From positions 1 through 39,373 of the forward strand of contig JAJXUD010000041.1 in NCBI GenBank assembly GCA_021783235.1: a stretch of 39,373 bases of DNA, written 5' to 3'. The translations under genes and the position numbers were made by a program. The notes beneath the pieces were generated by a model. The model saw nothing but the letters and a program-made list of their open reading frames with translations, had not been told where the DNA came from and ran no database searches. Below are positions 9,526-17,667 of this stretch, piece by piece. This DNA is from Myxococcales bacterium (GTDB lineage: Bacteria; Myxococcota; Myxococcia; Myxococcales; JAKAPL01). Every line of letters begins with the position of its first letter. The first letter of the stretch is position 1.

Positions 9526-11154
9526 ATGGATCTCATCGGCCTCCTCGGAGGTCTCGCGCTGTTCTTGCTCGGGCTCGACCTCGCCCGCGAGAGCCTCCAG
9601 CTCCTCGCGGGCGAGAAGCTTCGGAGCATCCTCTTCTCCTTGACGGGGAGCCGGCTCCTCGGCCTCTTCTCGGGCGGCCTCGCCAGCATCCTCCTCCAGT
9701 CGTCCACCGCGGCGACGGTGATGCTCGTCGGCTTCGCGGACTCCGGGCTCGTCTCGCTCGCGCAGGCGAACGCGGTCCTCCTGGGCGCCGACATCGGCAC
9801 CACGGTGGTGGTGCAGATCATCGCGCTGCGCCTCTCGGTCTACGCCCTCGTCCTCGTCGCCGCCGGCTTCTCGGTCCGCTTCGTGACGAAGCGGCGCCGG
9901 CCGCGCTACGCGGGGCAGATGCTCCTCGGCCTCGGGCTGCTCTTCTACGGGATGAAGCTGATGGGCGACGCGGCGAACCCGCTCTCCGCCTCGCCCCACT
10001 TCGGCGAGGTGGTCCGCTACCTCGGCGACAACCCGGCGGTGGCGGCGGGCGTCTCGGCGGTCATCACCGTGATCCTCCAGGGCTCGGCCCCGGTCATCGG
10101 CCTCCTGATCTCGGCCGCGCAGACGGGCGCGCTGACCCTCCACGCGGCGCTCCCCATGGTGGTCGGGGCCAACGTCGGCACGACCTTCACGCCGGTGCTG
10201 CTCGCCCTCTCCTCTGGGGCCGCCGGCAAGCGCGTGGCGGTCTCCCACTTCCTCTTCAAGATCGTCGGCGCGGCGGCCATCTTCCCCTTGCTCGGCCCCT
10301 TCGAGCGGATCGTCCTCCACACCTCGGCGGGCGCCCCGCGCCAGATCGCCAACAGCCACACCCTCTTCAACGTGGCCCTCGCGATCCTCTTCCTCCCCAC
10401 GGTCGAGATTGGCGCGCGGATGCTCGAGCGCTACTACAAGCCGCCCGAGCGCGAGCCGAAGTTCCGCCCGAAGTACCTGGACCCGCGGGCCATCGAGGCG
10501 CCGCCGCTCGCCTTCGCGAACGCGACCCGCGAGTTCCTCCGAATGGCGGACATCGTCGACGACATGTTCAAGGACTCGCTGCGGGTCTTCGCGGAGAACG
10601 ACCTCGACCTGCTCGCGGACGTCGAGGCGCGCGACGACAAGGTCGACATCTTGAATCGCGAGATCCGCTTCTACCTCGCCCGCCTCGCCCTCGAGAACAT
10701 GACCGCCGAGCAGGCCCAGCGGCAGATGACGCTCATCACGTTGACCGCCGATCTCGAGAACGCGGGCGACATCGTGAACAAGAACATCCTCTCCCTCGCG
10801 CAGAAGAAGGTCGATCACAGCCTGACCTTCAGCGAGGAGGGCTGGAAGGAGCTCGAAGGCTTCTACGAGAAGGTCTCGGAGAACTTCGACCTCGCCCTCT
10901 CGGCCTTCTCGACGGGCGACGAGGAGCTCGCGCAGAAGGTCCTGCGCCACCGCGCGAAGCTCGTCGAGATCGAGACCGAGCTGAAGCAGCGGCACATCGA
11001 GCGGCTCCACCGCGGCCTCCGCGAGTCGCTCGAGACCTCCGGGATGCACCTCGACCTCTTGGGCTACCTCCGCCGCATCAACGGCATCGTCGCCCACCTC
11101 GCCGAGGCGGTCGTCCAGCAAGCCGGCGCCGCGAAGCAGCAAGAGATGGGCTAG
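9526..11154 (+). CDS. Na/Pi cotransporter family protein with PhoU-like tail
   Basis: This 542-residue inner-membrane protein has two inverted Na_Pi-cotransporter repeats. The first has the QSSTAATVML and GADIGTTVVVQ motifs at about residues 60-100. The second has QGSAPVIGLLISAAQTG and GANVGTTFTPVL at about 180-230. Several hydrophobic helices surround them. From about residue 325 a charged all-helical PhoU-like domain follows (ADIVDDMFKDSLRVFAENDLDLL, HRAKLVEIETELKQRHIERLH). The family couples sodium to phosphate movement, and the PhoU part probably regulates it. The ATG at 9526 is chosen over a TTG at 9517. Confidence 0.9.
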   Translation: MDLIGLLGGLALFLLGLDLARESLQLLAGEKLRSILFSLTGSRLLGLFSGGLASILLQSSTAATVMLVGFADSGLVSLAQANAVLLGADIGTTVVVQIIALRLSVYALVLVAAGFSVRFVTKRRRPRYAGQMLLGLGLLFYGMKLMGDAANPLSASPHFGEVVRYLGDNPAVAAGVSAVITVILQGSAPVIGLLISAAQTGALTLHAALPMVVGANVGTTFTPVLLALSSGAAGKRVAVSHFLFKIVGAAAIFPLLGPFERIVLHTSAGAPRQIANSHTLFNVALAILFLPTVEIGARMLERYYKPPEREPKFRPKYLDPRAIEAPPLAFANATREFLRMADIVDDMFKDSLRVFAENDLDLLADVEARDDKVDILNREIRFYLARLALENMTAEQAQRQMTLITLTADLENAGDIVNKNILSLAQKKVDHSLTFSEEGWKELEGFYEKVSENFDLALSAFSTGDEELAQKVLRHRAKLVEIETELKQRHIERLHRGLRESLETSGMHLDLLGYLRRINGIVAHLAEAVVQQAGAAKQQEMG

Positions 11155-11165
11155 ACTGCGCGGCC

Positions 11166-11759
11166 ATGAGACGCCTCCCAGCGATCCTCGCCCTCGCCCT
11201 CGCCGCCGGCTGCGCCCACGAGCGCGCCGCCGCGCCTTCGACCACCGAGCGTCCCGACGCCGGCCAGGCCGCGCCGACCGCCGCCGCGCCCTCCGGCGAC
11301 GGCGGCGTCGCCTCCGATCAGACGCTGCTGCCGCCGGGCTGCGGCGCGTCCCTCGCGGGGGAGTGGCGCCACGAGGACAGCCCGAGCTACCTCTACCGGG
11401 CGACCGACGACGGCTCGACGGCGACGCTCGTCCCCTATCGACAGCTCGACGATGCGCCGCCCAGCCAGACGCCTCCGGGCGCCTCGATCGTCCTGCGCCG
11501 CGGGCCCGACGGCTTCTCGGGGCAGCTCCGGATGACCGAGGACGTGGGCGGCGGGAAGGAGTGCCCCGTCGCCTTCGACGCCCATGTGGCGGCCTGCGGG
11601 AAGGACCGCCTGACGCTTCGGATCGAGCAGTCGTACGCCGTCGACGCGAACTGCAAGCGCGTCGACACGGGAGGAACCGACGTCGCCGAGCACGTGCTCG
11701 TGCGGGCGCCCCCCCAGAGCCCCGCCGAGCCCGCCGCCGCGCCGGCGAAGGCTCGGTGA
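11166..11759 (+). CDS. Hypothetical lipoprotein
   Basis: This 197-residue protein begins MRRLPAILALALAAGC, a clear lipoprotein signal with the lipobox ALAAGC. An Ala/Pro/Thr-rich linker (to about residue 55) leads to a compact C-terminal domain with four Cys. Its strands include LAGEWRHEDSPSYLYRATDDG and RLTLRIEQSYAV, with a closing LVRAP. The GEWRHEDSPSYLYRA segment recalls small beta-barrel lipid- or ligand-binding lipoproteins, but no family was recognised. It starts 11 bases after the transporter stop and may be co-transcribed with it. Confidence 0.75.
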   Translation: MRRLPAILALALAAGCAHERAAAPSTTERPDAGQAAPTAAAPSGDGGVASDQTLLPPGCGASLAGEWRHEDSPSYLYRATDDGSTATLVPYRQLDDAPPSQTPPGASIVLRRGPDGFSGQLRMTEDVGGGKECPVAFDAHVAACGKDRLTLRIEQSYAVDANCKRVDTGGTDVAEHVLVRAPPQSPAEPAAAPAKAR

Positions 11760-11859
11760 AACCGGCCAAGCGGCCCAGGGGACCGTTGCCCGAAGGCTCG
11801 CCCGGCATGCTACATTCCGGGCGTTCGCCGGAGGGCCGTGGCAAGGCCCAGAGGTCCGC

Positions 11860-14166
11860 ATGATCGCCCACGCCCCGTCGCGACAGCTGATTCCTCTTCT
11901 CGCCGCCGCGCTCCTGCTGGGCGGGACGCTGTCGGCCTGTTGCAAGAGCCAGAAGCCGCTCACGAACCAGGACATCTGCCCCACCCTCAACGACTGGTGC
12001 AACCCCGGCGCGGACGCCGGCGAGGCCGGGACCTGCGCCGACCACACGGTCTGCAACGCCATCCGCAAGAACGACCCGGACTACGCGGCCGCGGCCGGGC
12101 AGAACTGCTCCAAGTGCTACTTCGAGCCGCGCTCCTGCACGGCCGACAAGGACTGCTGCCCGGGCCAGCACTGCGGCCAGTCGATCGGAATCTGCTTCGA
12201 CTGCTACAACGTCGACGCGACCGGCGCCTGCGGCAGCTCCGACTGCACGAGCGACGATCAGTGCGTCCAGCTCCTCGGACCGGGGCACGTCTGCTCGGGC
12301 TTCAGCCAGCCCGACGGTGGCCCGCAGATCCAGGGCGAGCAGCCGTCGCGCCGCTGCAGCTACCCCACCTGCAAGTCGAATTCGGACTGCCCCCTCGGCT
12401 CGAGCTGCTTCCCCACCGGGGCCGCGCCCTACGGCTACTGCGTCATCACGCCGCCGTGCGGCGGGGGCTGCCCCGCCGGGGCGGCCTGCGCCGTGACGGA
12501 CGATCTCTGCTCCACCGTCGACCCGACCCGCAAGGGCTGCAGCCAGAGCTGCGCCCCGGGCACCATGCTCGTCTTCCAGGATCAGTCGGTTCCGACGGGC
12601 GTCTACGACTCCTGCGATCTGCCGGCCGTGGCCTGCGCCTGCGCGACGCTGCCGCCGCTCCGATCGGACGACCTCGGCCGCTACTCCTCGCTCGGGGCGG
12701 CCGGCGGCCAGGTCTGGGTGTCCGCCTACGACGGCCAGTACGGCGACCTCGTCGCCTTCCACTATGCCCCCGACGGCGGGCTCGTCGCGCTCGAGTACGT
12801 CGACGGCGTCCCCGCGTCCGGCAAGGTGGTCGCCGACCCGAACGGCCCGCGCCACGGCATCGCCGACCCCGGCCCGAACGTGGGCGAGTTCACCTCGCTG
12901 GCGCTCGGCGGAGACGGCCAGCCGCGGATCGCTTACTACGACCTCGACCACAAGTCGCTCAAGTTCGCGCAGCGCTCGCCGAGCGGAAGCTGGACGGTCG
13001 AGTGGGTCGACGGCTGGAACGGCCAGGGGAGCTCGGACGGCTCGAGCCTGGGCGAGTACACCTCGATCGCCTTCGACCCCGCGGGGCTGCCCACCATCAG
13101 CTACTTCCAGGCCGCCGGCCCGAGTTCGGGGGACCCGCTCGCGACGGCGGTGAAGCTCGCGCACGCGAAGACGGCGAACCCGCAGTCGCCTTCGGACTGG
13201 ACCGTCACGCTGGTCGAGTCCGAGGACGCGCCGGCGCCCCCATGCGCCGCGACCCCCTGCGCCAAGGGACAGCTCTGCATCGACGACGGCTCGAACAAGG
13301 GGCTCCAGCCGAACGACGCCGGGATCTACGAGCTGCCCGACGGCGGCTGCGCGCCCTACTCGCCGCCCAACGCCGGCGGGAGCTGCTACGCGCGCGCCAC
13401 GAGCTGCGCGGGTGACGGCGGCTGCCCCAGCGGCGACCAGTGCGTCAGCGCGAACGGCAGCCCCACCTGCCTGCCAACCTTCACGACGCCGGGCTTCCAG
13501 GACCTCCCCGAGGGCGTCGGCCTCTTCACCTCGCTCGCCTTCTCGCCTTCCGGCGCGCCGCTGGTCGCCTACTACGACCGGCTCCACGGCGATCTGCACC
13601 TCGCGGTGGGCGGCGCGGGCGGCTTCTCGGTGACCACGATCGACGGCAGCGACCCCGCGACCTGCGCCGACACGGGCGACGTCGGCCAGTTCCCGAGCCT
13701 GAAGCTGAAGGGCTCGACCTTGGCCATCGCCTACCAGGACGCCACCGACGAGCAGCTCCTCTACTGGACCGGCACGGCCCCCTCGACCCTCTCGCCGGAC
13801 GAGCGAATCGTCGTGGACAACGGCACCATCCAGGCGCCCGCGCCGAACAACTCCCTCGACACGCCGATGTGGATCGGCGCCGGCGCCTCGCTCGCCTTCG
13901 GGGCCTCGGGAACGGCGTACCTCGCCTACCAGAACCAGACGGCGATCGACCTGCGGCTCTCCTCGCTCCCCGCGAGCTGCGGCACGCAGGCGCCGCAGAG
14001 CTGCCAGACGACCGTGCTGAACGAATGGAGCGCGGAGCCCGAGGGCTTCTACTCGCAGGTGGCGATCGACGGCGCGCAGGGCTACGCCTCGAGCGCGCAG
14101 ATTCAGGCGACGACCTCGGGCGTGGAGAACCAGCTCCTCTTGAACGGGCCGATGCAGCTTCCGTAG
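11860..14166 (+). CDS. Large cysteine-rich predicted lipoprotein
   Basis: This 768-residue protein has an N-terminal signal (LIPLLAAALLLGGTLSACC) with a lipobox. About 230 Cys-rich residues follow, built of short C-x-C and C-x2-C modules (CTADKDCCPGQHC, CKSNSDCPLGSSC), a style common in myxobacterial secreted proteins. The remainder looks like a beta-propeller. Repeated blades have an FTSLA / Y(T)SIAF / AYYD pattern (GEFTSLALGGDGQPRIAYYD, GEYTSIAFDPAG, GLFTSLAFSPSGAPLVAYYD, GQFPSLKLKG). A second Cys-rich insertion lies at about residues 465-540. It probably sits on the outer surface in ligand binding or adhesion. No enzyme motif was seen. Confidence 0.8.
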   Translation: MIAHAPSRQLIPLLAAALLLGGTLSACCKSQKPLTNQDICPTLNDWCNPGADAGEAGTCADHTVCNAIRKNDPDYAAAAGQNCSKCYFEPRSCTADKDCCPGQHCGQSIGICFDCYNVDATGACGSSDCTSDDQCVQLLGPGHVCSGFSQPDGGPQIQGEQPSRRCSYPTCKSNSDCPLGSSCFPTGAAPYGYCVITPPCGGGCPAGAACAVTDDLCSTVDPTRKGCSQSCAPGTMLVFQDQSVPTGVYDSCDLPAVACACATLPPLRSDDLGRYSSLGAAGGQVWVSAYDGQYGDLVAFHYAPDGGLVALEYVDGVPASGKVVADPNGPRHGIADPGPNVGEFTSLALGGDGQPRIAYYDLDHKSLKFAQRSPSGSWTVEWVDGWNGQGSSDGSSLGEYTSIAFDPAGLPTISYFQAAGPSSGDPLATAVKLAHAKTANPQSPSDWTVTLVESEDAPAPPCAATPCAKGQLCIDDGSNKGLQPNDAGIYELPDGGCAPYSPPNAGGSCYARATSCAGDGGCPSGDQCVSANGSPTCLPTFTTPGFQDLPEGVGLFTSLAFSPSGAPLVAYYDRLHGDLHLAVGGAGGFSVTTIDGSDPATCADTGDVGQFPSLKLKGSTLAIAYQDATDEQLLYWTGTAPSTLSPDERIVVDNGTIQAPAPNNSLDTPMWIGAGASLAFGASGTAYLAYQNQTAIDLRLSSLPASCGTQAPQSCQTTVLNEWSAEPEGFYSQVAIDGAQGYASSAQIQATTSGVENQLLLNGPMQLP

Positions 14167-14271
14167 CGCCCCAGCCGTCGATCGGGAGGGGGACGGCCGC
14201 ACGCGCCGCCAGGGCCTTTGCCCGCGGTCGAAGACCAGCAGGGGGCGCCGAGCGTTCGGGATCCCGCTGCT

Positions 14272-15774
14272 TCAGGCCGGATCGGCGGCGATCTGCTCGG
14301 GGACGTCTCGCCGGAACCAGCGCCGCCCCTGGAAGATCGACATCAGGCCGACGTAGAGGAAACCCACCTGGAAGAGCACGAGAAACGGCAGCGACGCCCA
14401 GACGCCGCGGTCGATGACGAACCAGACGGCGTAGGAGAGATACAGTCCGAGCCCCACCTCGATGAACGGCTGGATGCCCACCCAGCCCCCGCGGTAGCGA
14501 AGATGCGACCAGCGCCGCTTCCGCTCGACGACGCCGAGCTTCGGCGTCCGCGTGAAGCCGCTGCGGAGCCCGAGCAGCGCCTCCAGCACCGCCCGCGCGT
14601 TGTTGATGGAGAGGCCGATGCCGAGGCTCATGAGGAACGGCAGGTACTTGAGCCGCTGCCCCCAGCCCATGCCGACCTCGCGCTGCGAGGCCACGTAGAA
14701 GGTGCAGACCGAGAGCGTCGCCGCGATGAAGAAGGGGAAGTCGAGCAACAGCACGCTGTACCAGCCGTGCCGGAAGCGGATCTCCACGGCGAGCGGCATG
14801 AGCAGCGAGAGCACCACCATGAGGAGGTAGGCGAGGTTGTTCGTCAGGTGGAAGAACGCCTCGATCTTGACCGTGCGCGGCAGGTCGCTGCGGAAGATCT
14901 CCGGGAGCAGCTTCTTCGCCGTCTGGATCGAGCCCTTGGCCCAGCGGTGCTGCTGGCTCTTGAAGGCGTTCATCTCGATCGGCACCTCGGCCGGCGAGAC
15001 GACCTCGGGCAAGAAGACGAAGCGCCAACCCCGGAGCTGGGCCCGGTACGAGAGGTCCAGATCCTCCGTGAGCGTGTCGTGGGCCCAGCCGCCCGCGTCG
15101 ACGATGGCCGCGCGCCGCCAGACGCCGGCCGTGCCGTTGAAGTTGAAGAAGCGGCCCGAGCGGTTGCGCGCCGTGTGCTCGATGACGAAGTGGCCATCGA
15201 GCATGATCGACTGCGCCTGGGTGAGGACCGAGAAGCCTCGGTTCAAGTGGCCCCAGCGGACCTGCACCATGCCGACGCCCGCGTCCGCGAACTGCGGCAC
15301 CGTGCGGCGCAGGAAGTCCGGGGCCGGAACGAAGTCCGCGTCGAAGACCGCGATGAGCTCGCCCTTGGCGCTCCGGAGCCCCTCCTCGAGGGCCCCCGCC
15401 TTGAAGCCCTTTCGATGCGCCCGGTGCAGGTAGTGGATGTCTCGCCCGCGCTCGCGCCAGCGCTCCACCGCGGCGGCCGCGATGTGGCACGTCTCGTCGG
15501 TCGAATCGTCGAGCAGCTGGATCTCGAGCAGCTCCGGCGGGTACTCGATGGCGCAGACCGAATCGATGAGCCGCTCGCAGACGTACATCTCGTTGTAGAT
15601 GGGGAGCTGAATGGTGACGCGGGGCAAGGGCCCCACGAACGGCCCGGGGCGAGGGGCGTTGTACTTGTGCCGGTAGTACAGGTACGCCATGTGGTAGCGG
15701 TGCGCCCCGTACAGCGAAAGGATCGCGAGCACCGCGAAGTAGACGAGGAGGAAGCAGATCTCGACGGTGGTCAT
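14272..15774 (-). CDS. Family 2 processive glycosyltransferase
   Basis: This 500-residue membrane glycosyltransferase is of the cellulose/glucomannan-synthase-like kind. One N-terminal membrane helix precedes the GT-A domain, which has LPIYNE near residue 60, DDSTDET near 90, the metal-binding DAD at 145-147, TED at 236-238 and QQHRW at 274-278. Four or more C-terminal membrane helices follow. It would polymerise a sugar nucleotide into an exopolysaccharide and move it across the membrane. The ATG at 15774 is used because it starts directly before the first helix. It converges with the lipoprotein gene and is divergent from tRNA-Lys. The polymer is unknown. Confidence 0.9.
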   Translation of the reverse strand: MTTVEICFLLVYFAVLAILSLYGAHRYHMAYLYYRHKYNAPRPGPFVGPLPRVTIQLPIYNEMYVCERLIDSVCAIEYPPELLEIQLLDDSTDETCHIAAAAVERWRERGRDIHYLHRAHRKGFKAGALEEGLRSAKGELIAVFDADFVPAPDFLRRTVPQFADAGVGMVQVRWGHLNRGFSVLTQAQSIMLDGHFVIEHTARNRSGRFFNFNGTAGVWRRAAIVDAGGWAHDTLTEDLDLSYRAQLRGWRFVFLPEVVSPAEVPIEMNAFKSQQHRWAKGSIQTAKKLLPEIFRSDLPRTVKIEAFFHLTNNLAYLLMVVLSLLMPLAVEIRFRHGWYSVLLLDFPFFIAATLSVCTFYVASQREVGMGWGQRLKYLPFLMSLGIGLSINNARAVLEALLGLRSGFTRTPKLGVVERKRRWSHLRYRGGWVGIQPFIEVGLGLYLSYAVWFVIDRGVWASLPFLVLFQVGFLYVGLMSIFQGRRWFRRDVPEQIAADPA

Positions 15775-15935
15775 CGGAACGGCGCGCTCGCTGGCTGTGG
15801 GGGACGCACAGGCGCCCCGTCGAAGGCTAAAAGCTCCGACAGCAAGGGCACTCTCCCTCCCTCGCGGCCAAGGCAAATTAGGGGCCGAGTGGGCGACGAG
15901 TCAACGAAATTGCGGGGGATTCGGCGACGGGCGCG

Positions 15936-15965
15936 TTGACCCGCGCCGTGGGCGGATGCTACGGA
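15936..15965 (+). promoter_or_regulatory. Probable promoter of tRNA-Lys
   Basis: TTGACC at 15936-15941 and TACGGA at 15960-15965 are 18 bases apart. The -10 ends 9 bases before the mature tRNA, a short but plausible distance. The match to the -10 consensus is only partial. Confidence 0.45.
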
Positions 15966-15974
15966 ACTTCTCGG

Positions 15975-16050
15975 GAGCCGCTAGCTCAGCCGGTAGAGCA
16001 ACGGCCTTTTAAGCCGTGGGTCGTGGGTTCGAGCCCCACGCGGCTCACCA
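15975..16050 (+). tRNA. tRNA-Lys (TTT)
   Basis: A complete cloverleaf is visible: acceptor GAGCCGC/GCGGCTC, anticodon loop CTTTTAA closed by ACGGC/GCCGT, and a T loop GTTCGAGCC. The 3' CCA is encoded. The anticodon is TTT. Its 3' third, from the T loop through CCA plus two bases, is the attachment core of the adjacent integrative element. The core is reproduced at 25368-25392, and the tRNA is left intact. Confidence 0.97.
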
Positions 16051-17264
16051 CGATCTGCCTTGTGCTGCAATGTTTTCATCGGAACTGTCACACCGACTGT
16101 CACACCCGGTCGCGTCTTTTCGCCCACTTGCGCGACCCGGGGCAGGCTCAGGACCCGGCCCGTCCGGCGCTCGATCCGCAGCTTTGTCACCTCGGCGCAG
16201 AGCGCCTCCCGGGGCATCTCCGTGTAGATGTCGAGGATGCTCTTGCTCTTGCCGTGGGTCACCATCTTGAGCAGATCCGGCCGCGCCCCGTCGGCCCGCG
16301 AGAGCGAGATCATCGTCCGCCGCAGGTCGTGGAAGCGCCGGTGCCGGAGGCCGAGGAGTTCCAGGTCGGCCTGGAGGCCGTCGTAGGCAATCCCGTGGCG
16401 AAGCATGGTGCAGTTCGGTGCGGGCACGACGAAGTCGTCCGAATGGGGCCTCCTCCCGAACGCCGCGCCCCAGCCGGACAGCCTCCACTCGGCGAGCATC
16501 GCCGCGAGAGTCGGGTGGACGGGAAGGTCCCGGGCGCCCCCGGTCTTGGTTCCCCTCCGCTCGTTCGAGTTTGCGATGACGAGCTGGCCGAGGGGCTGGG
16601 CGTCGGGGTCGTAGTGGCGCCACCGCAACGCCGCGATCTCGCCTTGGCGTAAACCGCCGATGCCGCCGAGGGCGTAGAGGACACGCCGCGCCTGGGGGAG
16701 CCGCTCGTCCGAGATCAACGACTCAAGCTCGTCCCGGGTGTAGATCGCCCGGGCGCGCCACTCGGGGTCCTTGTCTTCTTTGCGGCCGAGATGCGCCTGG
16801 GTCAAGACACAGGGGTTCGCTGGGAGGAGATCCTCCAAGACCGCCGCCGCGAACATCGAACGCACGATCTCGTAGACGTGGCGGACAGTCCGGGGCGCCA
16901 GCCGGCCGCCCTCGCGGAGCCCGCGCGCGAACTCGACCAGGTGGCGTGGCCGGACCTCGGCCAGGTGGAGCTGAGCGAGGGAGCTCGAGAGGACGTGGAG
17001 CCGGACGCGCGAGTCCTCCGAGCGGTACCCAGCCAGGTGCGTCCGAGTCTGCATGAACTTTTTGGCGAACTGGCCCACCGTCAACGGCTCGACGGAGGCC
17101 CCCCAGCGCCTCGCCGCCGCGACCTGGCTCTCGACCTTCTCGAGGAGCGCCCGGGCCTTCGGCTCTTGGCCGCGGTCGAAGCCCGAGGGGGCCCAGCGCC
17201 GCTTTCCGTCTGCATCCCGGAACGCGATCCAGAGCTTCCCTCCCCGACGGTAAATCGTGCCCAT
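15981..17264 (-). CDS. int: Tyrosine-type site-specific integrase
   Basis: This 427-residue integrase has an N-terminal arm-binding-like region (GTIYRRGGKLWIAFRDADGKRRW), a SAM-like core-binding domain (about residues 60-160) and a catalytic domain. The catalytic domain has R in GLRQGEIAALRW, H-x2-R in HDLRRTMISL, the later H in THGKSKS and Y in LDIYTEM. It would integrate and excise the element at tRNA-Lys. The reading frame crosses the attachment core and ends inside the tRNA antisense, so the last 23 residues (GEPRGARTHDPRLKRPLLYRLS and before) come from the core and host DNA. In the excised circle the same frame would run on for 88 residues after codon 404. The ATG directly abuts the stop of the upstream helix-turn-helix gene. 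Confidence 0.93.
   Translation of the reverse strand: MGTIYRRGGKLWIAFRDADGKRRWAPSGFDRGQEPKARALLEKVESQVAAARRWGASVEPLTVGQFAKKFMQTRTHLAGYRSEDSRVRLHVLSSSLAQLHLAEVRPRHLVEFARGLREGGRLAPRTVRHVYEIVRSMFAAAVLEDLLPANPCVLTQAHLGRKEDKDPEWRARAIYTRDELESLISDERLPQARRVLYALGGIGGLRQGEIAALRWRHYDPDAQPLGQLVIANSNERRGTKTGGARDLPVHPTLAAMLAEWRLSGWGAAFGRRPHSDDFVVPAPNCTMLRHGIAYDGLQADLELLGLRHRRFHDLRRTMISLSRADGARPDLLKMVTHGKSKSILDIYTEMPREALCAEVTKLRIERRTGRVLSLPRVAQVGEKTRPGVTVGVTVPMKTLQHKADRGEPRGARTHDPRLKRPLLYRLS
16028..16052 (+). repeat. attL: 25-bp attachment core in the tRNA-Lys 3' end
   Basis: This stretch, from the T loop to two bases beyond the CCA of tRNA-Lys, is identical to 25368-25392 over 25 bases. Outside these bases the sequences diverge. 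Tyrosine integrases of tRNA-targeting elements use exactly this part of a tRNA gene. Confidence 0.88.
16084..16106 (-). promoter_or_regulatory. Left arm-type integrase sites (two copies)
   Basis: The 11-mer GGTGTGACAGT (minus strand) occurs twice in tandem, at 16084-16094 and 16096-16106, 12 bases apart and about 30-50 bases inside attL. The same 11-mer recurs near the other end of the element at 25229-25239. Such repeats, placed on both sides of the core, are the pattern expected of integrase N-domain arm sites. They lie within the last codons of the integrase (GVTVGVTV). Confidence 0.6.
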
Positions 17265-17633
17265 CTATCGGCCCTCCGAGCGGCCAATCCGCCCTGCGAG
17301 AATGTCCCGCGCCCTCCCGTCCAAGTCCACCTGCTCGGCCGCCCTCTCGACGCCCACGGCCATCAGCGCCTCGAGCTCGTCGCGCCGGATCCGCCACTCG
17401 CGTCCGGCGCGATGGCCTCGCAGGCGGCCGGCGGTGATCCACGCGCGAACCGTCTCTGGGCGCACCCTCGCGAGATCTGCCGCCTCGGCGGTAGAGAGGT
17501 ACGCCGACGGCGGCGTGGTCACCTGCGCGGTAGCGGCCGGCAAGAGCTCGCGGAGGGCCGCGCGGATCTCCTCCCGGAGGACCTCGCGCAGGAGCTCGCG
17601 GAGCGAGAGGTCGATGGCCGAGCCGAGACTCAC
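17265..17633 (-). CDS. Excisionase-family helix-turn-helix protein
   Basis: This is a 122-residue protein. Its N-terminal helix (SLRELLREVLREEIRAALRELLPA) may dimerise. A MerR/Xis-type helix-turn-helix follows: YLSTAEAADLARVRPETVRAWITAGRLRG then HRAGREWRIRRDELEALM (about residues 45-92). Such proteins are read as recombination directionality factors or regulators. Its stop (TAG) directly precedes the integrase ATG, so the two are co-translated. It is the best candidate for the factor that turns the integrase towards excision. Confidence 0.82.
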   Translation of the reverse strand: MSLGSAIDLSLRELLREVLREEIRAALRELLPAATAQVTTPPSAYLSTAEAADLARVRPETVRAWITAGRLRGHRAGREWRIRRDELEALMAVGVERAAEQVDLDGRARDILAGRIGRSEGR

Positions 17634-17667
17634 CGGATGGACTCCTGGAAGGCCACCTCGGGCAGCC

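Noticed and set aside
9352-14202. Very long minus-strand open frame of 1616 codons
   Set aside because: It lies opposite ftsY's end, the transporter and both lipoproteins. Its Arg/Ala/Gly/Val-rich composition is the usual antisense shadow of GC-rich genes.
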